A DNA stretch of 64,000 nucleotides from DASWNP01 sp036399175 (GCA_036399175.1 DASWNP010000064.1:107261-171260); one strand, 5' to 3'; counted from the first letter of the stretch, positions 19,553-29,014 are shown. The notes: generated by a model not told the origin, from the letters alone. Numbers and translations are program-made.

Positions 19553-19717
19553 TCACTTGTCGTGGACGGAGGAAGCGCGCGTGCCGCCGTTCGATACAGG
19601 TTGCTTGGCCTGTTCGTCTTTCGATGGTTCGCGGCCTGCTTTCTGTTTAGAGGCCAAAAGGGCTTTGTGGCATCGTGCGCGCGAGCGACGGATGCGCCGC
19701 CTAATGCGCGAAATCAT
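19553..19717 (-). CDS. Possible 54-residue basic microprotein coupled to the HD-GYP gene
   Basis: The frame starts ATG at 19717, three bases past the HD-GYP stop codon, and runs to TGA at 19553-19555. The N-terminal half is very basic (MISRIRRRIRRSRARCHKAL), the rest polar. A strong AGGAGG lies at the end of the HD-GYP coding sequence, about 11 bases before this ATG. Tight spacing suggests translational coupling, but such a short basic frame could be chance in GC-rich DNA. Confidence 0.35.
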   Translation of the reverse strand: MISRIRRRIRRSRARCHKALLASKQKAGREPSKDEQAKQPVSNGGTRASSVHDK

Positions 19718-19720
19718 GGC

Positions 19721-20404
19721 TCATCTCACCTCCTCTCGCTTGAAGGTGTCGAGAAAGGCTTCGACGAGACGCGGGTCGAACTGCTTGCCGCTCTCCGAGC
19801 GAAGCTCCTGAAAGGCTTCGGCGTGCGTGAGGGGACGCCGGTAGTTGCGGTCGTCTGCGACCATCGCGTCGAAGGTGTCCGCGACCTGCACGATGCGCGC
19901 CATCAGGGGGATGTCGTAGCTGCCGAGACGGTGCGGGTAGCCCTTGCCGTCCCAACGCTCGTGATGATGCTGCGTGCGGATGCGAAGCTCCGGCGAGAGA
20001 TTGAAATAGGAGGCCAAAAGCGCGCCGAAGTTCGGGTGAAGGTGGAGGATAAACTGTTCGAGGCGCGTCGGCTTGCGCGGTCGATTGAGGATGGCTTCGG
20101 GCACGAGTAGCTTCCCGATGTCGTGGAGCATGGCGGTCGAGGCGAGCTGTTGGAGACGGAAGGCGTCGAAGCCGAGGGCGCGTCCGATGGTGCGCGAAAG
20201 CCGCGCGGCGCGCAGGCAGTGTCGGTAGGTCGTGGGGCGCGTCCGCCTGAGACGCGTGACGAGATAGTGAATGCCGTCAGCCCTGCGTTTCTGGCCGATT
20301 GATTTCAGACGCGCGCAGACCGGCTGCAAGCGGCTCGCCCAGCTCGCCTCAATCAGCCGGGCGGTCGGCGCGCCCATTATCTCCAGCGTAAGCTCATCAT
20401 GCAT
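19721..20404 (-). CDS. HD-GYP-type phosphohydrolase
   Basis: 227 residues. HD dyad at 94-95 (MLHDIGKLLVP), then H147-H148 and the GYP block ERWDGKGYP (149-157), followed by ADTFDAMVADRNYR-like sequence, all hallmarks of HD-GYP proteins that degrade cyclic di-GMP or related dinucleotides. No receiver or sensor domain is fused; the first 55 residues are helical and unassigned. The start MHDELTLEI at 20404 has an AGGAGC site; upstream frame is less likely. Probably cytoplasmic. Confidence 0.88.
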   Translation of the reverse strand: MHDELTLEIMGAPTARLIEASWASRLQPVCARLKSIGQKRRADGIHYLVTRLRRTRPTTYRHCLRAARLSRTIGRALGFDAFRLQQLASTAMLHDIGKLLVPEAILNRPRKPTRLEQFILHLHPNFGALLASYFNLSPELRIRTQHHHERWDGKGYPHRLGSYDIPLMARIVQVADTFDAMVADDRNYRRPLTHAEAFQELRSESGKQFDPRLVEAFLDTFKREEVR

Positions 20405-20629
20405 CGAGGTTTTTGCTCCTATATTTTCGTTAAAACCGGACGCCTCCGGCCTGAAGTTGACTCGGACAACTGTCGATAGCCGCAGCGACCGCACGCCCGC
20501 CAGCCGTCGAACGCTTCTCTTTTAATATCAACTCTAAAGCTTTCTACAGGGGGCTAACACAGGTCTCATAGGGCATCTGCCGTGCCACGTTTCCCGCGTG
20601 AAACACCACTTCTGAGGCTGCACGAGAGG

Positions 20630-20679
20630 GTCGCCGGAGGCGCAAAACGGCGGCTTTCGTTAGTGTCGCCGGAGGCGCA
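20630..20679. repeat. 15-bp direct repeat in a 500-bp gene-free stretch
   Basis: GTCGCCGGAGGCGCA occurs at 20630-20644 and again at 20665-20679; each copy contains the self-complementary core GCCGGAGGC. The remainder of 20405-20907, between divergent genes, holds no gene or clear promoter that I can see. Confidence 0.6.
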
Positions 20680-20907
20680 GTTGAGAGGGATAAGCTGAGA
20701 GCTTACCTGAGCTTTTGTCTAAAATTTCGAGGCGCGAGAGCGAGCGGGGCGGGCGGAAGATGAGACGTATTGGCCTTCGAGTTACACGAAATGGTGTCGC
20801 TCGTCTGGCGATTGCGTCAAATGAATAAAGGCTGAACAAACGGGCGCGCGGAGTATGGTAAACTCGCTGTCCCGACGACTTTTGAGCCTGATTTTCAAGT
20901 GAAACCG

Positions 20908-21648
20908 ATGGCCGATACCACTGACTCCCCCCAGAGTCACGACGAAGAGGTCGAGGCGGCGCTGCTCGACGTCGAGCTTTTTCTGAAGTACAAAGCGCCG
21001 CAACGCGCCGTCCTCCGACTCAGAAGCGCGATTGAAGGGCAGCCGCGCTCGCTCGTCCTGCGCGAGCGGCTGCGCGAGGTGGCCGCCGCCAACAAGCAGC
21101 CCGAAGAGGCCGCGCGCCAGTGTCTCGCCCTCGCCAATCTCTACCTGGCGCGCGAGGATTTCGAGACCGCACACGAACGCCTCCTCGAAGCCAAACGACT
21201 CGACCCGCGCATCTCCATCGCCACCGGCCTCGAAGCTATCCGGCGCGCCCGCCGTCCGGAGCTTCAAGCGCCGGGCGTAACGCTCAACGTCGCTCAGGCA
21301 GAAGGCGCGACGCGCCGCGTCACGCTCGCCGGAGACTTAAACGCCGTCAGCATCTTCGACGCCGTGCAGGTCATCGAAAACTCGCGTCTCACGGGCGCGC
21401 TCCAGGCCGTCAGCGACGACGAGCGGCAGACGCCCGGACGCATCCTCTTCAACGAGGGTCGCATCGTCGGAGCCGAAAGCGGCGACGCCTCCGCCCTCGA
21501 AGCCTTCCGTCTCGTCGTCCAAATCACCTCCGGCACCTTCGACTTCGAGAAATCCGCACAGGAATTTCCCACCACCATCAACGCCCCCAGCAACACCAAC
21601 CTCATCCTCGACACCCTGCGCCAGCTCGACGAGGAAGGGCAAAAGTAA
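20908..21648 (+). CDS. TPR-like plus DUF4388 protein
   Basis: About 246 residues, no signal peptide. Residues 10-105 form TPR-like helical pairs (VELFLKYKAPQRAVLRLRSA, CLALANLYLAREDFETAHERL in part). Residues 130-235 fit DUF4388 (PATAN-related): GDLNAVSIFDAVQVIENSR, GALQAV, ILFNEGRIVGAES and the SGTFDFE end. DUF4388 proteins are linked to two-component and gliding or exopolysaccharide signalling in other phyla. The last codons (EEGQK) lie inside a heptamer array. A GTG three codons upstream is an alternative start. Confidence 0.8.
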   Translation: MADTTDSPQSHDEEVEAALLDVELFLKYKAPQRAVLRLRSAIEGQPRSLVLRERLREVAAANKQPEEAARQCLALANLYLAREDFETAHERLLEAKRLDPRISIATGLEAIRRARRPELQAPGVTLNVAQAEGATRRVTLAGDLNAVSIFDAVQVIENSRLTGALQAVSDDERQTPGRILFNEGRIVGAESGDASALEAFRLVVQITSGTFDFEKSAQEFPTTINAPSNTNLILDTLRQLDEEGQK

Positions 21649-21775
21649 AAAGGCAAACTGAAGAAGGCAAAAGTAAAAAGGCAAAGGGCAAAAGGTAAGA
21701 ATTAAATCGAAAGTGGTTTCCGCCGCACTTTTGCCTTTTTCCCTTTGCCTTTTGCCTTCTTCAGTCTGCCTTCTT
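21636..21775. repeat. Inverted heptamer-type array, GGCAAAA type
   Basis: Left arm 21636-21697 repeats GGCAAAA/AGTAAAA/AGGCAAA-like units and overlaps the stop codon of the DUF4388 gene. Right arm 21727-21775 repeats TTTGCCT/TTTTGCC units. It lies between convergent genes and could act as a bidirectional terminator. Phase is less regular than in other arrays. Confidence 0.7.
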
Positions 21776-22536
21776 TAGTCGAGAAGGACTCGCGTGTTGA
21801 GGGCTTCGGCGAGTTCGAGGGCGGCGAGGAGGCGTAGGAACTGCTGGTAGTTGCGGCTGCGCGCGTTGAGGCGTTCGCGCTCGGAGGCGGTGAGGTCGTT
21901 GCGGAGCACGAGGTCGAGGAAGTCGTAATAGTCTGCGGCGGCGGCAGGCGGCAGCTCGCGCGTGTAGGTGGTGTGCTCGGCGTCTTCGGAGGTGAAGCCG
22001 TAGAGCATGTCGAAGAGGTTGTCGGTCGTGATGTGCGCGCCCTGTCGCGCGAACTTGATGGGCAGGCGTAGCTCGAAGAAGCGCACGTCTTCGAGCGGGC
22101 GGGCGCTTCTGAGCGCCTTCGCGCCCTCGCCGTCGAAGGGCGAATCCGAATCGACGAGGATGCGCAGCAGTCTCGGCTGGTCTTGCTCTTCGAGCGTGTC
22201 GAGCGCAAGCTGCACGCGGTCGGCGAGAAACTTCTCGAACTGCGCTTCGACCGGATAGGTGATGCGCCCGAGGCATCCGACCGGCTCGCCCTCGCCCGCC
22301 GCATCCGTCGGCAGATGCGCCGGGCACGTCAGGCAGACGCTCGTCTCCGTCTCCATCCGCTCTATCTCGCCCGCCGCGCGCTCCACGAAGCGCAGCTTCT
22401 CTTCGGTCGGCGCGGAAGCCTCGCCCGTCGTCAGGCGCGTGTGAATGCTCCCCAGCCTCCCCCACGCCCTCAGATGCTCCTCGGCGTAACGCGCCCGCAG
22501 AGCGCATGGATGTTCGATGGCAAACTCTAAAGACAA
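21775..22536 (-). CDS. Conserved-looking hypothetical protein with Cys cluster
   Basis: 253 residues, no signal or membrane segment. Charged and helical, with cysteines at 11, 68, 71 and 88 (SVCLTCPAH .. VGCLGRI) that could bind zinc or an Fe-S cluster. The middle contains RILVDSDSPFDGEGAKALR. I do not recognise the family. The start is taken as TTG (MSLEFAIEH) after an AAAAGAAG site; no ATG nearby gives a better N-terminus. Its 3' end abuts the GGCAAAA array. Confidence 0.7.
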   Translation of the reverse strand: MSLEFAIEHPCALRARYAEEHLRAWGRLGSIHTRLTTGEASAPTEEKLRFVERAAGEIERMETETSVCLTCPAHLPTDAAGEGEPVGCLGRITYPVEAQFEKFLADRVQLALDTLEEQDQPRLLRILVDSDSPFDGEGAKALRSARPLEDVRFFELRLPIKFARQGAHITTDNLFDMLYGFTSEDAEHTTYTRELPPAAAADYYDFLDLVLRNDLTASERERLNARSRNYQQFLRLLAALELAEALNTRVLLD

Positions 22537-22698
22537 AACTTCTTTTCCGCGTGCTTCGAGGTCAGGCGACCGCCGCGCGTCAAAAAATCGGCGGCAGCCG
22601 AGCTATGAAACCTATGATAACAGAGAACCGCGCCGCAAGTAGAGTTGAGGCGCAAGGGCTTCCGGCCTGAAGCCGTGTCAGCGAGCGGAGGAGGCGGC

Positions 22699-24885
22699 TC
22701 AGTATTTGTAAGTGACGATGAGGGCGACCGGGATATGGTCGCTGACTATCTGACGGTAGGCGACCGTCTTGCGCGCCACGGCGTTTACTTCGAGCGTCGC
22801 CATCAGTTGCAGCAGGTCGTCAATCTCTTTTTCGGTCGATTGCAGCAGCTCCTTAACGTTGTGGGCGAGGCCGTTCACCTGAGCGGCCTGATGCAACAGC
22901 GTCACGTAACCGGAGAAGTGATTGAGGACGGGGCGCACGACGTTCGTATCGAGGTCTGTGAGATTCAGCGTGAAGTGATTCCCGACGTTGATTATCTCGT
23001 TTCTGGGAGCGACGAGATTGTTCGGGTCGAGGAAGGGGGTGACGAGGGGGTCGTTAACCTGCTTGCCCGGCCTTGAGCACATGTAGACGAGCTTCTCGTT
23101 GCACTCTTTCATCTTGAAAGTGATTTTACCGATGAACTTGACGTACTGCCTGACGACGGCGTCTCTCAGCACGTTTTTGTATGGCTGGGTGAGTTTCTTG
23201 AAGTCCATAGTATCGACGGTTCTCGCTCCCGACATCTGTATCTTTCCCTTACCGCTGAGAAAGTTATTGGGGATGAACACGCCGTCGTAGGGCTCGTTAT
23301 AGAGCTTGGTGGTGTCTTTGATGATGTTCTTGACGCTCTTGAGCGTCGTCAGCTGGTAAGCGCCTTCGGTGCCGACGCGCTTGTAGTTCTGCTTCTGCAT
23401 CTCGGCGGCGAAATCTTTCAAGACCTGCCCGTCGAGATTGGCGGGGAGGTTGAAGTCGCCGATGATGAGCGACTGGCAGTTTTGCTGCGTCTTGTTATTC
23501 CAGAGCGCGATGTCGAGGACGCTCTCGGCGCGCATCTTGAGCACTTTGTCGGCCTGCGTCAGTTTCACTTTCTGCTTCTTGATGCTTTCATTGCCGGTGA
23601 AGCGCGTGTGAAAGAGGCAGACCGGGACGAAGACGTTCGGGGAGATGGGGAATTTGATGTGCAGGGCCGAGCGCCAGTTGCGCGCGCTGTTGGGGTCTTG
23701 CACGCCAATCCAATTTCCCAACGTATCCTTCTGCGCTACGCCGTAGGCGTCGTCGACCGGGCTGACGGAAGCGAAGAACTGCTCCATAGCTTGAGGGAAG
23801 TTGTGCGGTGGGCGAAAGAGGATGCCGTAGGTCTCGGCGATGAGGTCGAGAATTTTGAGCTTCTTAAGGGCGTCATAGGCGAAGTTGACGTGCTTGTTTT
23901 CATACAGCCCATCGACCGTGCCGCGAAGGTCGAAGATGAGGTCGGAGAAAGAAGCCATCAGGCAGGCGGCGAGCGGCGCGAATTCGTTGGGGTTAAACTT
24001 TCGCACCTCGGAAAGCCGTCTCATGATGTAGACGCCGGGAGAGGAAACGTGTCCGTTCACTAACGCGCTGTGCATGAGGCAGAGGAGTTCGAGAAAATCG
24101 AGGGCGTCGGTGAGTTGTTCGAGCTTTCCCAGATCGTTTGCTCTCTTATCGGGCGAAAGCTTTAAATCCTGAATCCACGAAGCCTCTTCGATTAAATATT
24201 CGCCGGTGTTCAGATTTTCCTCTATACAGTTCAACTGCTCTTCGACCCCTGCCCAGAAGGCGGGCGAATCGGCCTTGACCAGCCCGACATCGTTTTTTAA
24301 GGGCGGAAGGAGCTTGGCGAGCAAGGTGTCGGGCGTCGTGTCGTCAGGATGCGAGTCGGGCGCGCCGATGACGTTCCAGAGCCACGTCAGGTCTTTATTC
24401 TTCCATTGCGAGAGCAGGCTGAGGGCGTCTTTGACCTGTGTCGTGCCGAGGACGCGCGTCGTCGTCGTCGGCATGATGTCGAAGAACTCGACGAGATTGA
24501 TGAGGGCGCGCATCTTGCCGAGCGTGCGCTTCTTCTGTTTGAAGTGGTATCTGGGCGAGATGATTGGGATGGCGTGCGTGTTGCCGCTGACGAAGGGATG
24601 CCAGGAATCTTTGTCGGGCAGAAACGACCTGACCTTTTCCAGCGCGCCGCTTACGTCCGAGCCGGTCTCCATGACGAGCAGCACGTCGGCGTGAATCTGC
24701 TGCATGACGGCGGCGACGACCGCCGCCCGCGCCATGTTTTCATTGGAATCGACCGAGCCGTGCGTCATGCCGAGCCTGTGGTCGCCGGTGAAGTTCTGTA
24801 AGTTCCAACTGAGGATAATGAGCCTGCTGGGAGGAAGGCTGTAGGAGTTATGACCCTGGACGCGCGTCATGTGGTCGTAGTTCAT
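22699..24885 (-). CDS. Endonuclease/exonuclease/phosphatase (EEP) domain protein
   Basis: 728 residues. All EEP active-site blocks are present though far apart: LSWNLQNF (N28), VMETGSD (E73), IIGDFNLP (D477) and SDHIPV (H717). A long helical insert of about 380 residues (100-480) separates the second and third blocks, much larger than in ExoIII-like enzymes. No signal peptide. The start ATG overlaps the stop of the LysM gene (ATGA), so translation is coupled. EEP enzymes cut DNA, RNA or phosphoester lipids; the target here is unknown. Codon use is more mixed than in neighbours. Confidence 0.85.
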   Translation of the reverse strand: MNYDHMTRVQGHNSYSLPPSRLIILSWNLQNFTGDHRLGMTHGSVDSNENMARAAVVAAVMQQIHADVLLVMETGSDVSGALEKVRSFLPDKDSWHPFVSGNTHAIPIISPRYHFKQKKRTLGKMRALINLVEFFDIMPTTTTRVLGTTQVKDALSLLSQWKNKDLTWLWNVIGAPDSHPDDTTPDTLLAKLLPPLKNDVGLVKADSPAFWAGVEEQLNCIEENLNTGEYLIEEASWIQDLKLSPDKRANDLGKLEQLTDALDFLELLCLMHSALVNGHVSSPGVYIMRRLSEVRKFNPNEFAPLAACLMASFSDLIFDLRGTVDGLYENKHVNFAYDALKKLKILDLIAETYGILFRPPHNFPQAMEQFFASVSPVDDAYGVAQKDTLGNWIGVQDPNSARNWRSALHIKFPISPNVFVPVCLFHTRFTGNESIKKQKVKLTQADKVLKMRAESVLDIALWNNKTQQNCQSLIIGDFNLPANLDGQVLKDFAAEMQKQNYKRVGTEGAYQLTTLKSVKNIIKDTTKLYNEPYDGVFIPNNFLSGKGKIQMSGARTVDTMDFKKLTQPYKNVLRDAVVRQYVKFIGKITFKMKECNEKLVYMCSRPGKQVNDPLVTPFLDPNNLVAPRNEIINVGNHFTLNLTDLDTNVVRPVLNHFSGYVTLLHQAAQVNGLAHNVKELLQSTEKEIDDLLQLMATLEVNAVARKTVAYRQIVSDHIPVALIVTYKY

Positions 24886-25559
24886 AATGAATTGCTCCCG
24901 GTCTCGGAAGACTGTTTCGGAAAGAGGTTGACCTCGTCGTGAATCTCTTCGAGCCTGCTGCGCGTCTCTTCGTCGGCTTCGCCCGTCTCGGAGAGGTCGA
25001 AGCGTTTCTGAAAGTCGAGCAATGCCTGGCGCGTCTTCAGCCCCATCAGGTTGTCCAGCTCGCCCGGATGGAATCCTATGTTGTAGAGCCGCTTCTGGAC
25101 GCCGATGATTTCGTTGATGGGGTCGAGATAACCGAACCTGAGCAGGATTTTGTAATTGTCGGGGCCGATGTGGAGCACGCCCTCGACGGCGGTGGGCGGA
25201 ATCCATTTACTGACGATGCCCATCGTATCGCTCATCCCCGTGTAGGGCACGCCGTCAACGACGAGCTTGTAGTCCTGATGCGCGTAGGGCTGCTCGTTTT
25301 GGTAAATCTGGATTGAGAAGTTGGCCGGGACACCCTTGCGCCGGTAGCGATGCAGCTTGCCGGTGTCCGCCGGGACATCCTTCGGCCTGATGTCGGGGAT
25401 GAAGAGGATGTCGCCGGGCAGCAGCGTGTTCATGTCTTTGCGCTTGCGCCGCAGTTCGGCATTGTCCGGGTGGTTCCAGATGGTTTCGCAGAAAAGCCCG
25501 TACTTAACGGACAGCTTGATGACACTGTCGCCATCCTTTATCTCGAAAGTCAGAGGCAT
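24882..25559 (-). CDS. LysM and peptidoglycan-binding domain protein
   Basis: 225 residues. N-terminal LysM-like module (DGDSVIKLSVKYGLF, ending LLPGDILFIPD at about residue 60), a central beta-rich part (LVVDGVPYTGMSD), and a C-terminal PG_binding_1 domain (IGVQKRLYNIGF .. LMGLKTRQALLDFQKRF). No signal peptide. The ATG at 25559 has AGGAGA upstream. Similar proteins occur, as I remember, beside effector genes of contractile secretion systems; no VgrG, PAAR or Hcp gene is in this window. Coupled by a 4-bp overlap to the EEP gene. Confidence 0.85.
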   Translation of the reverse strand: MPLTFEIKDGDSVIKLSVKYGLFCETIWNHPDNAELRRKRKDMNTLLPGDILFIPDIRPKDVPADTGKLHRYRRKGVPANFSIQIYQNEQPYAHQDYKLVVDGVPYTGMSDTMGIVSKWIPPTAVEGVLHIGPDNYKILLRFGYLDPINEIIGVQKRLYNIGFHPGELDNLMGLKTRQALLDFQKRFDLSETGEADEETRSRLEEIHDEVNLFPKQSSETGSNSL

Positions 25560-25725
25560 ACTTCGATTCTCCTCGCGTGTCGTTAGTGAACGGGATTGTT
25601 CAACGAGCGGGCTCTGGTGGCTCACATGGGTATAGGCGAGTTATATTAACTATACAACAAAAGAGTCGTTTCCGTATCAGCTATAGCGAGCCACAACCGG
25701 CGGGAGAGTGAAGGGAGACAAGAGA

Positions 25726-27090
25726 ATGACGAACGCGATGCTGCCGCCGGGGCCGAAGAGGGGGAGGCTCGGCAGCCAGTTCTTTTTCTTCCTGCGCTTC
25801 AGGCGCGACCCGCTGAAGTTTCTGCTGGGTCTGGCGCGCGAGTACGGCGACATCGCGCATTTCAAGCTGGGGCCGCAGCGCGTCTTTCTGCTGAATCATC
25901 CCGATTACGTGCGCGACGTGTTCATCACGCATCAAGACCATTTCATCAAGGGACGGGCGCTGCAACGCGCGAAGCGGCTGCTGGGCGAAGGTCTTTTGAC
26001 GAGCGAGGGAGAGCATCACAGGCGGCAGCGAAGGCTCGCGCAGCCCGCCTTTCATCGCCAGCGCCTCAACGCTTACGCGCGTGTGATGGTGGATTACGCG
26101 GCGCGCACCTCCGAGCGTTGGGCTGACGGGCAGACCCTCGATATGTCGCAGGAGATGATGCGGCTGACGCTCGCCATCGTGGGCAAGACGCTCTTCGATG
26201 CGGACGTGGAGCGGGACGCGGGCGAGGTCGGCGCGGCGATGAACGAGGTGATGGAGATGTTCGACCTTCTCATGCTGCCCTACTCTGAGCTGCTTGAGAA
26301 GCTGCCTCTGCCCCAGACGCGTCGCTTCCTGCGCGTGCGCGAGCGTCTCGACGCGGTCATCTATCGCATCATCAACGAGCGGCGCGCGAGCGGCGAAGAC
26401 CGAGGCGATTTGCTCTCGATGCTCCTTCTGGCCGAAGACGAAGAGGGCGACGGCGAGGGGATGTCGAACCAGCAGGTGCGCGACGAGGCCATGACCCTCT
26501 TTCTCGCCGGACACGAAACCACCGCCAACGCGCTCGCATGGACTTGGTATCTGCTCGCACAGCACCCGCAGGTTGAAGCGCGGCTGCATAAGGAACTCGA
26601 CGCGGTTCTCGAAAACGGGAGGTTGCCCGCTCCTGAAGACCTTCCGCGTCTGCCTTACGCGGAAATGGTTATCTCGGAGGTGATGCGACTTTATCCGCCC
26701 GCGTGGACAGTCGGGCGCTTGGTCGTCAAAGATTACGAAGTTGGCGGCTACCTGATTCCGAAAGGCTCGCTCGTCCTCCTGAGCCAGTACGTCACGCACC
26801 ACGACGCGCGTTTCTACCCCGAGCCCGAACGCTTCGACCCGGAGCGTTGGATGCCGGAAGTCAAAAACGAGCGCCCGCAGTTCTCCTACTTTCCTTTCGG
26901 CGGCGGCGTGCGTCGCTGCATCGGCGAGGGCTTCGCATGGATGGAGGCCACGCTTCTGCTCGCCGTGCTCGCTAAGCGTTGGCGCGTGCGCCTCGCGCCC
27001 GGCCAGAGGGTCGAGATACGTCCGCGCATCACGCTGCGACCGGGCAAGCACGGCGTTCCTCTGACGCTTGAACGCCGCGCGCTGCATTGA
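25726..27090 (+). CDS. Cytochrome P450
   Basis: 454 residues. I-helix oxygen-activating motif AGHETT, K-helix ExxR (EVMR), PERF, and the heme-ligand loop [15 protein letters not shown]-terminus MLPPGPKRG is the proline-rich hinge without a membrane anchor, so the enzyme is soluble or peripheral. Redox partners are not adjacent. Divergent from the LysM gene across about 165 bp. The ATG at 25726 was chosen over a GTG 18 bases upstream. Substrate unknown; similar P450s of this type hydroxylate fatty acids or terpenoids. Confidence 0.95.
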   Translation: MTNAMLPPGPKRGRLGSQFFFFLRFRRDPLKFLLGLAREYGDIAHFKLGPQRVFLLNHPDYVRDVFITHQDHFIKGRALQRAKRLLGEGLLTSEGEHHRRQRRLAQPAFHRQRLNAYARVMVDYAARTSERWADGQTLDMSQEMMRLTLAIVGKTLFDADVERDAGEVGAAMNEVMEMFDLLMLPYSELLEKLPLPQTRRFLRVRERLDAVIYRIINERRASGEDRGDLLSMLLLAEDEEGDGEGMSNQQVRDEAMTLFLAGHETTANALAWTWYLLAQHPQVEARLHKELDAVLENGRLPAPEDLPRLPYAEMVISEVMRLYPPAWTVGRLVVKDYEVGGYLIPKGSLVLLSQYVTHHDARFYPEPERFDPERWMPEVKNERPQFSYFPFGGGVRRCIGEGFAWMEATLLLAVLAKRWRVRLAPGQRVEIRPRITLRPGKHGVPLTLERRALH

Positions 27091-27271
27091 CTCTTGTTGA
27101 TTCTTTACCGAAGCCTTCAGCCCGCCGACGCCCCGAGAGTTTCCCCTCAAGTTTTGCCTTCTGTTTTATGAAACTGTTAAGCTTGAACGTGTAGAACGCC
27201 GAAGGTCAATTCGTCGATGCTCCGCGAGAGGAAGAGCGAGGAAGCGCCGTCGAAAGCAGTGGAGGGAAGTG

Positions 27272-27466
27272 ATGAAAGTGACGCAGGAGTTTGTCGAGAT
27301 GATGATTTGCCCGGCGTGCAAAGGGCGTGTGGAGCTGAAGCAGGACGCAAGCGGCATCCGTTGCGTCGAGTGCAGGCGCGTCTATCCCGTGCGCGACGAC
27401 ATCCCGGCGATGGTGGTTGAAGAAGCGACCATCGAAGATGAAGAGTCGCAAGCGAAATCAACCTGA
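27272..27466 (+). CDS. UPF0434/Trm112-like zinc-ribbon protein
   Basis: 64 residues. Four cysteines C13, C16, C31 and C34 (CPACKG .. CVECRRVYPVRDDIP) match Trm112/YcaR small proteins, which bind zinc and activate methyltransferases in some organisms. Genes of this family often sit in LPS clusters, as here. GGAGGGAAGTG precedes the ATG. The next gene starts one base after the stop. The 180 bp upstream (27091-27271) contain no other gene. Confidence 0.88.
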   Translation: MKVTQEFVEMMICPACKGRVELKQDASGIRCVECRRVYPVRDDIPAMVVEEATIEDEESQAKST

Positions 27467-27467
27467 G

Positions 27468-28658
27468 ATGAGCGTCGTTACCTCCACGCCTCCATCTGAG
27501 GCCGTCGGATTGAGAGCGAGCGATAAGTTGATTCGTCCCGACGCCCGGCCGCTCGCGCCCGCGCGCTGGGACTGGTCGAAGGTTCGGCGCGTGCTCGTCG
27601 TGCGCCTGCGCTCCATCGGCGACACGGTGCTGGCAACTCCGACGCTTCACGCGCTCCGGCGCTTCCTGCCCCGTGCCCGCATCGACCTCCTGCTCGAAGA
27701 TTGGGTTGCGCCCCTGCTCGAAGGCACGACCGACGCCGACCGCATCATCCGTCTCGAAGGACGAAGCACGCTCGCGCGTCTTCGCGTCGCGCGAGAGCTA
27801 CGCGCCGCGCGCTACGACGTGGCTTTCAACCTGCACGGCGGCTCGACCGCCGCGCTTCTCACGCGCGCCTCCGGCGCTCGGCGACGCGTCGGCTACCGAA
27901 GCTACCGCTACAGTTTTCTGCACACAGACCTGGCGCCCGCCGCCACCGCTCTCTGGCAGACGGAGAAGACGCACTCCGCCGAGCAGCAACTCGCGCTCGC
28001 GGGCTGGACGGGCGTCCCCGTCAGCGACCGTCCGCTCGCGCGTCTGCCCGCAAACGCCGCAGCTTCCGATAGCATCAATCTCAAACTCCTTCGCGCCCGC
28101 GACGCCGACGGCCAGCCGCTCCCCATCGCCGACGGCCAGCCCTTCGCCCTGCTTCATCCGGCTGCTGCCTTCGCGTCGAAGACCTGGGCGACGGAGAATT
28201 TCGCGCGCGTCGCAGAAGAACTTTCGGCGCGCGGGCTCGCCGTCGTCGCTCTCGCCGCGTCGTCTGAAACTGAGATTGTCGAAAGGCTCGTCAAAGAAAC
28301 GCGCGCACCCGTCCTCTCTCTGACTGACCTGACGCTGCCGGAAGTGACGGCGCTCGTCGCGCGTGCGCGCCTCTTCGTCGGCAACGATAGCGGCATCGCA
28401 CACATCGCGTCGGCGCTCCGCGTGCCCTCGGTCGTCGTCTTCGGCTCGTCGAACGTCGCGCACTGGCGTCCCTGGACACAAGCGCCCGCCGAAGTCGTCC
28501 GCGACGAGATGCCCTGCGCGCCCTGCCCCGGCTATACCTGCTCCGAGTTCGACGCGCCCGAATGCATCCGCCGCGTCACGGTCGAGCGCGTCGCATCGGC
28601 CATCGAGCGAGTGCTTGAAAAGCAGACGATGGACGAAAAAGCAGACGATGGACGATAG
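27468..28658 (+). CDS. GT9 heptosyltransferase-like glycosyltransferase
   Basis: 396 residues. N-terminal VVRLRSIGDTVLATP block after a 40-residue leader, VAFNLHGG, and the ADP-heptose-binding GNDSGIAHIASALRVPSVVVFG typical of LPS heptosyltransferases (seen in parts). It should add heptose to the inner core on the cytoplasmic face. The gene lies between UPF0434 and the heptose kinase, which supports that role. The last dozen residues (KQTMDEKADDGR) are encoded by a heptamer repeat and are probably not functional. Confidence 0.9.
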   Translation: MSVVTSTPPSEAVGLRASDKLIRPDARPLAPARWDWSKVRRVLVVRLRSIGDTVLATPTLHALRRFLPRARIDLLLEDWVAPLLEGTTDADRIIRLEGRSTLARLRVARELRAARYDVAFNLHGGSTAALLTRASGARRRVGYRSYRYSFLHTDLAPAATALWQTEKTHSAEQQLALAGWTGVPVSDRPLARLPANAAASDSINLKLLRARDADGQPLPIADGQPFALLHPAAAFASKTWATENFARVAEELSARGLAVVALAASSETEIVERLVKETRAPVLSLTDLTLPEVTALVARARLFVGNDSGIAHIASALRVPSVVVFGSSNVAHWRPWTQAPAEVVRDEMPCAPCPGYTCSEFDAPECIRRVTVERVASAIERVLEKQTMDEKADDGR

Positions 28659-28790
28659 ACCATAGACGATGGACGACAAAACGAAGCCGACGGACGTTTA
28701 GTGAACTTGAGACGACGAACGATGAACGAAAATCGGTTTGGCTATCGTCTATCGTCTATGGTCTATCGTCTGCTTTTTCGTCCATCGTCT
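28622..28790. repeat. Inverted heptamer array, GACGATG type
   Basis: Left arm 28622-28677 reads GACGATG, GACGA.., GACGATG, GACGATA, GACCATA, GACGATG and so on, beginning inside the heptosyltransferase gene. Right arm 28741-28790 reads CTATCGT, CTATCGT, CTATGGT, CTATCGT, CTGC.., TCCATCGT. The spacer of about 60 bases is degenerate. The arms could form a long hairpin in the message between this gene and the following one. Confidence 0.85.
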
Positions 28791-28808
28791 CTCCGAAGGA
28801 GAAAGTGA

Positions 28809-28985
28809 ATGCCGACATCTACTCCGCCGCCTTACTTTCCGCAGGGCACTCTGTCGCCGGGCGATGAGAAGACGCGTCGGAAGATGAAATGGACGCTATA
28901 CGGATGTCTCGCGTTTTTGGTAGGGGTGCTCGTCGGCGTCGTGGTCGGCTTGGTCTATTTGGTCAGGTCTTGGGGTTGGTTTTAA
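28809..28985 (+). CDS. Small single-pass membrane protein
   Basis: 58 residues: a Pro/Thr-rich start MPTSTPPPYFPQGTLSPGD, a basic patch KTRRKMK, then one strongly hydrophobic helix (LYGCLAFLVGVLVGVVVGL) and the tail VRSWGWF. AAGGAG lies eight bases before the ATG. The layout predicts a cytoplasmic N-terminus. It sits between the heptosyltransferase and the heptose kinase, so it may belong to envelope assembly. No family recognised. Confidence 0.72.
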   Translation: MPTSTPPPYFPQGTLSPGDEKTRRKMKWTLYGCLAFLVGVLVGVVVGLVYLVRSWGWF

Positions 28986-29014
28986 AAAAGGGATGGGCGT
29001 TTCAGGTTGAAGCT

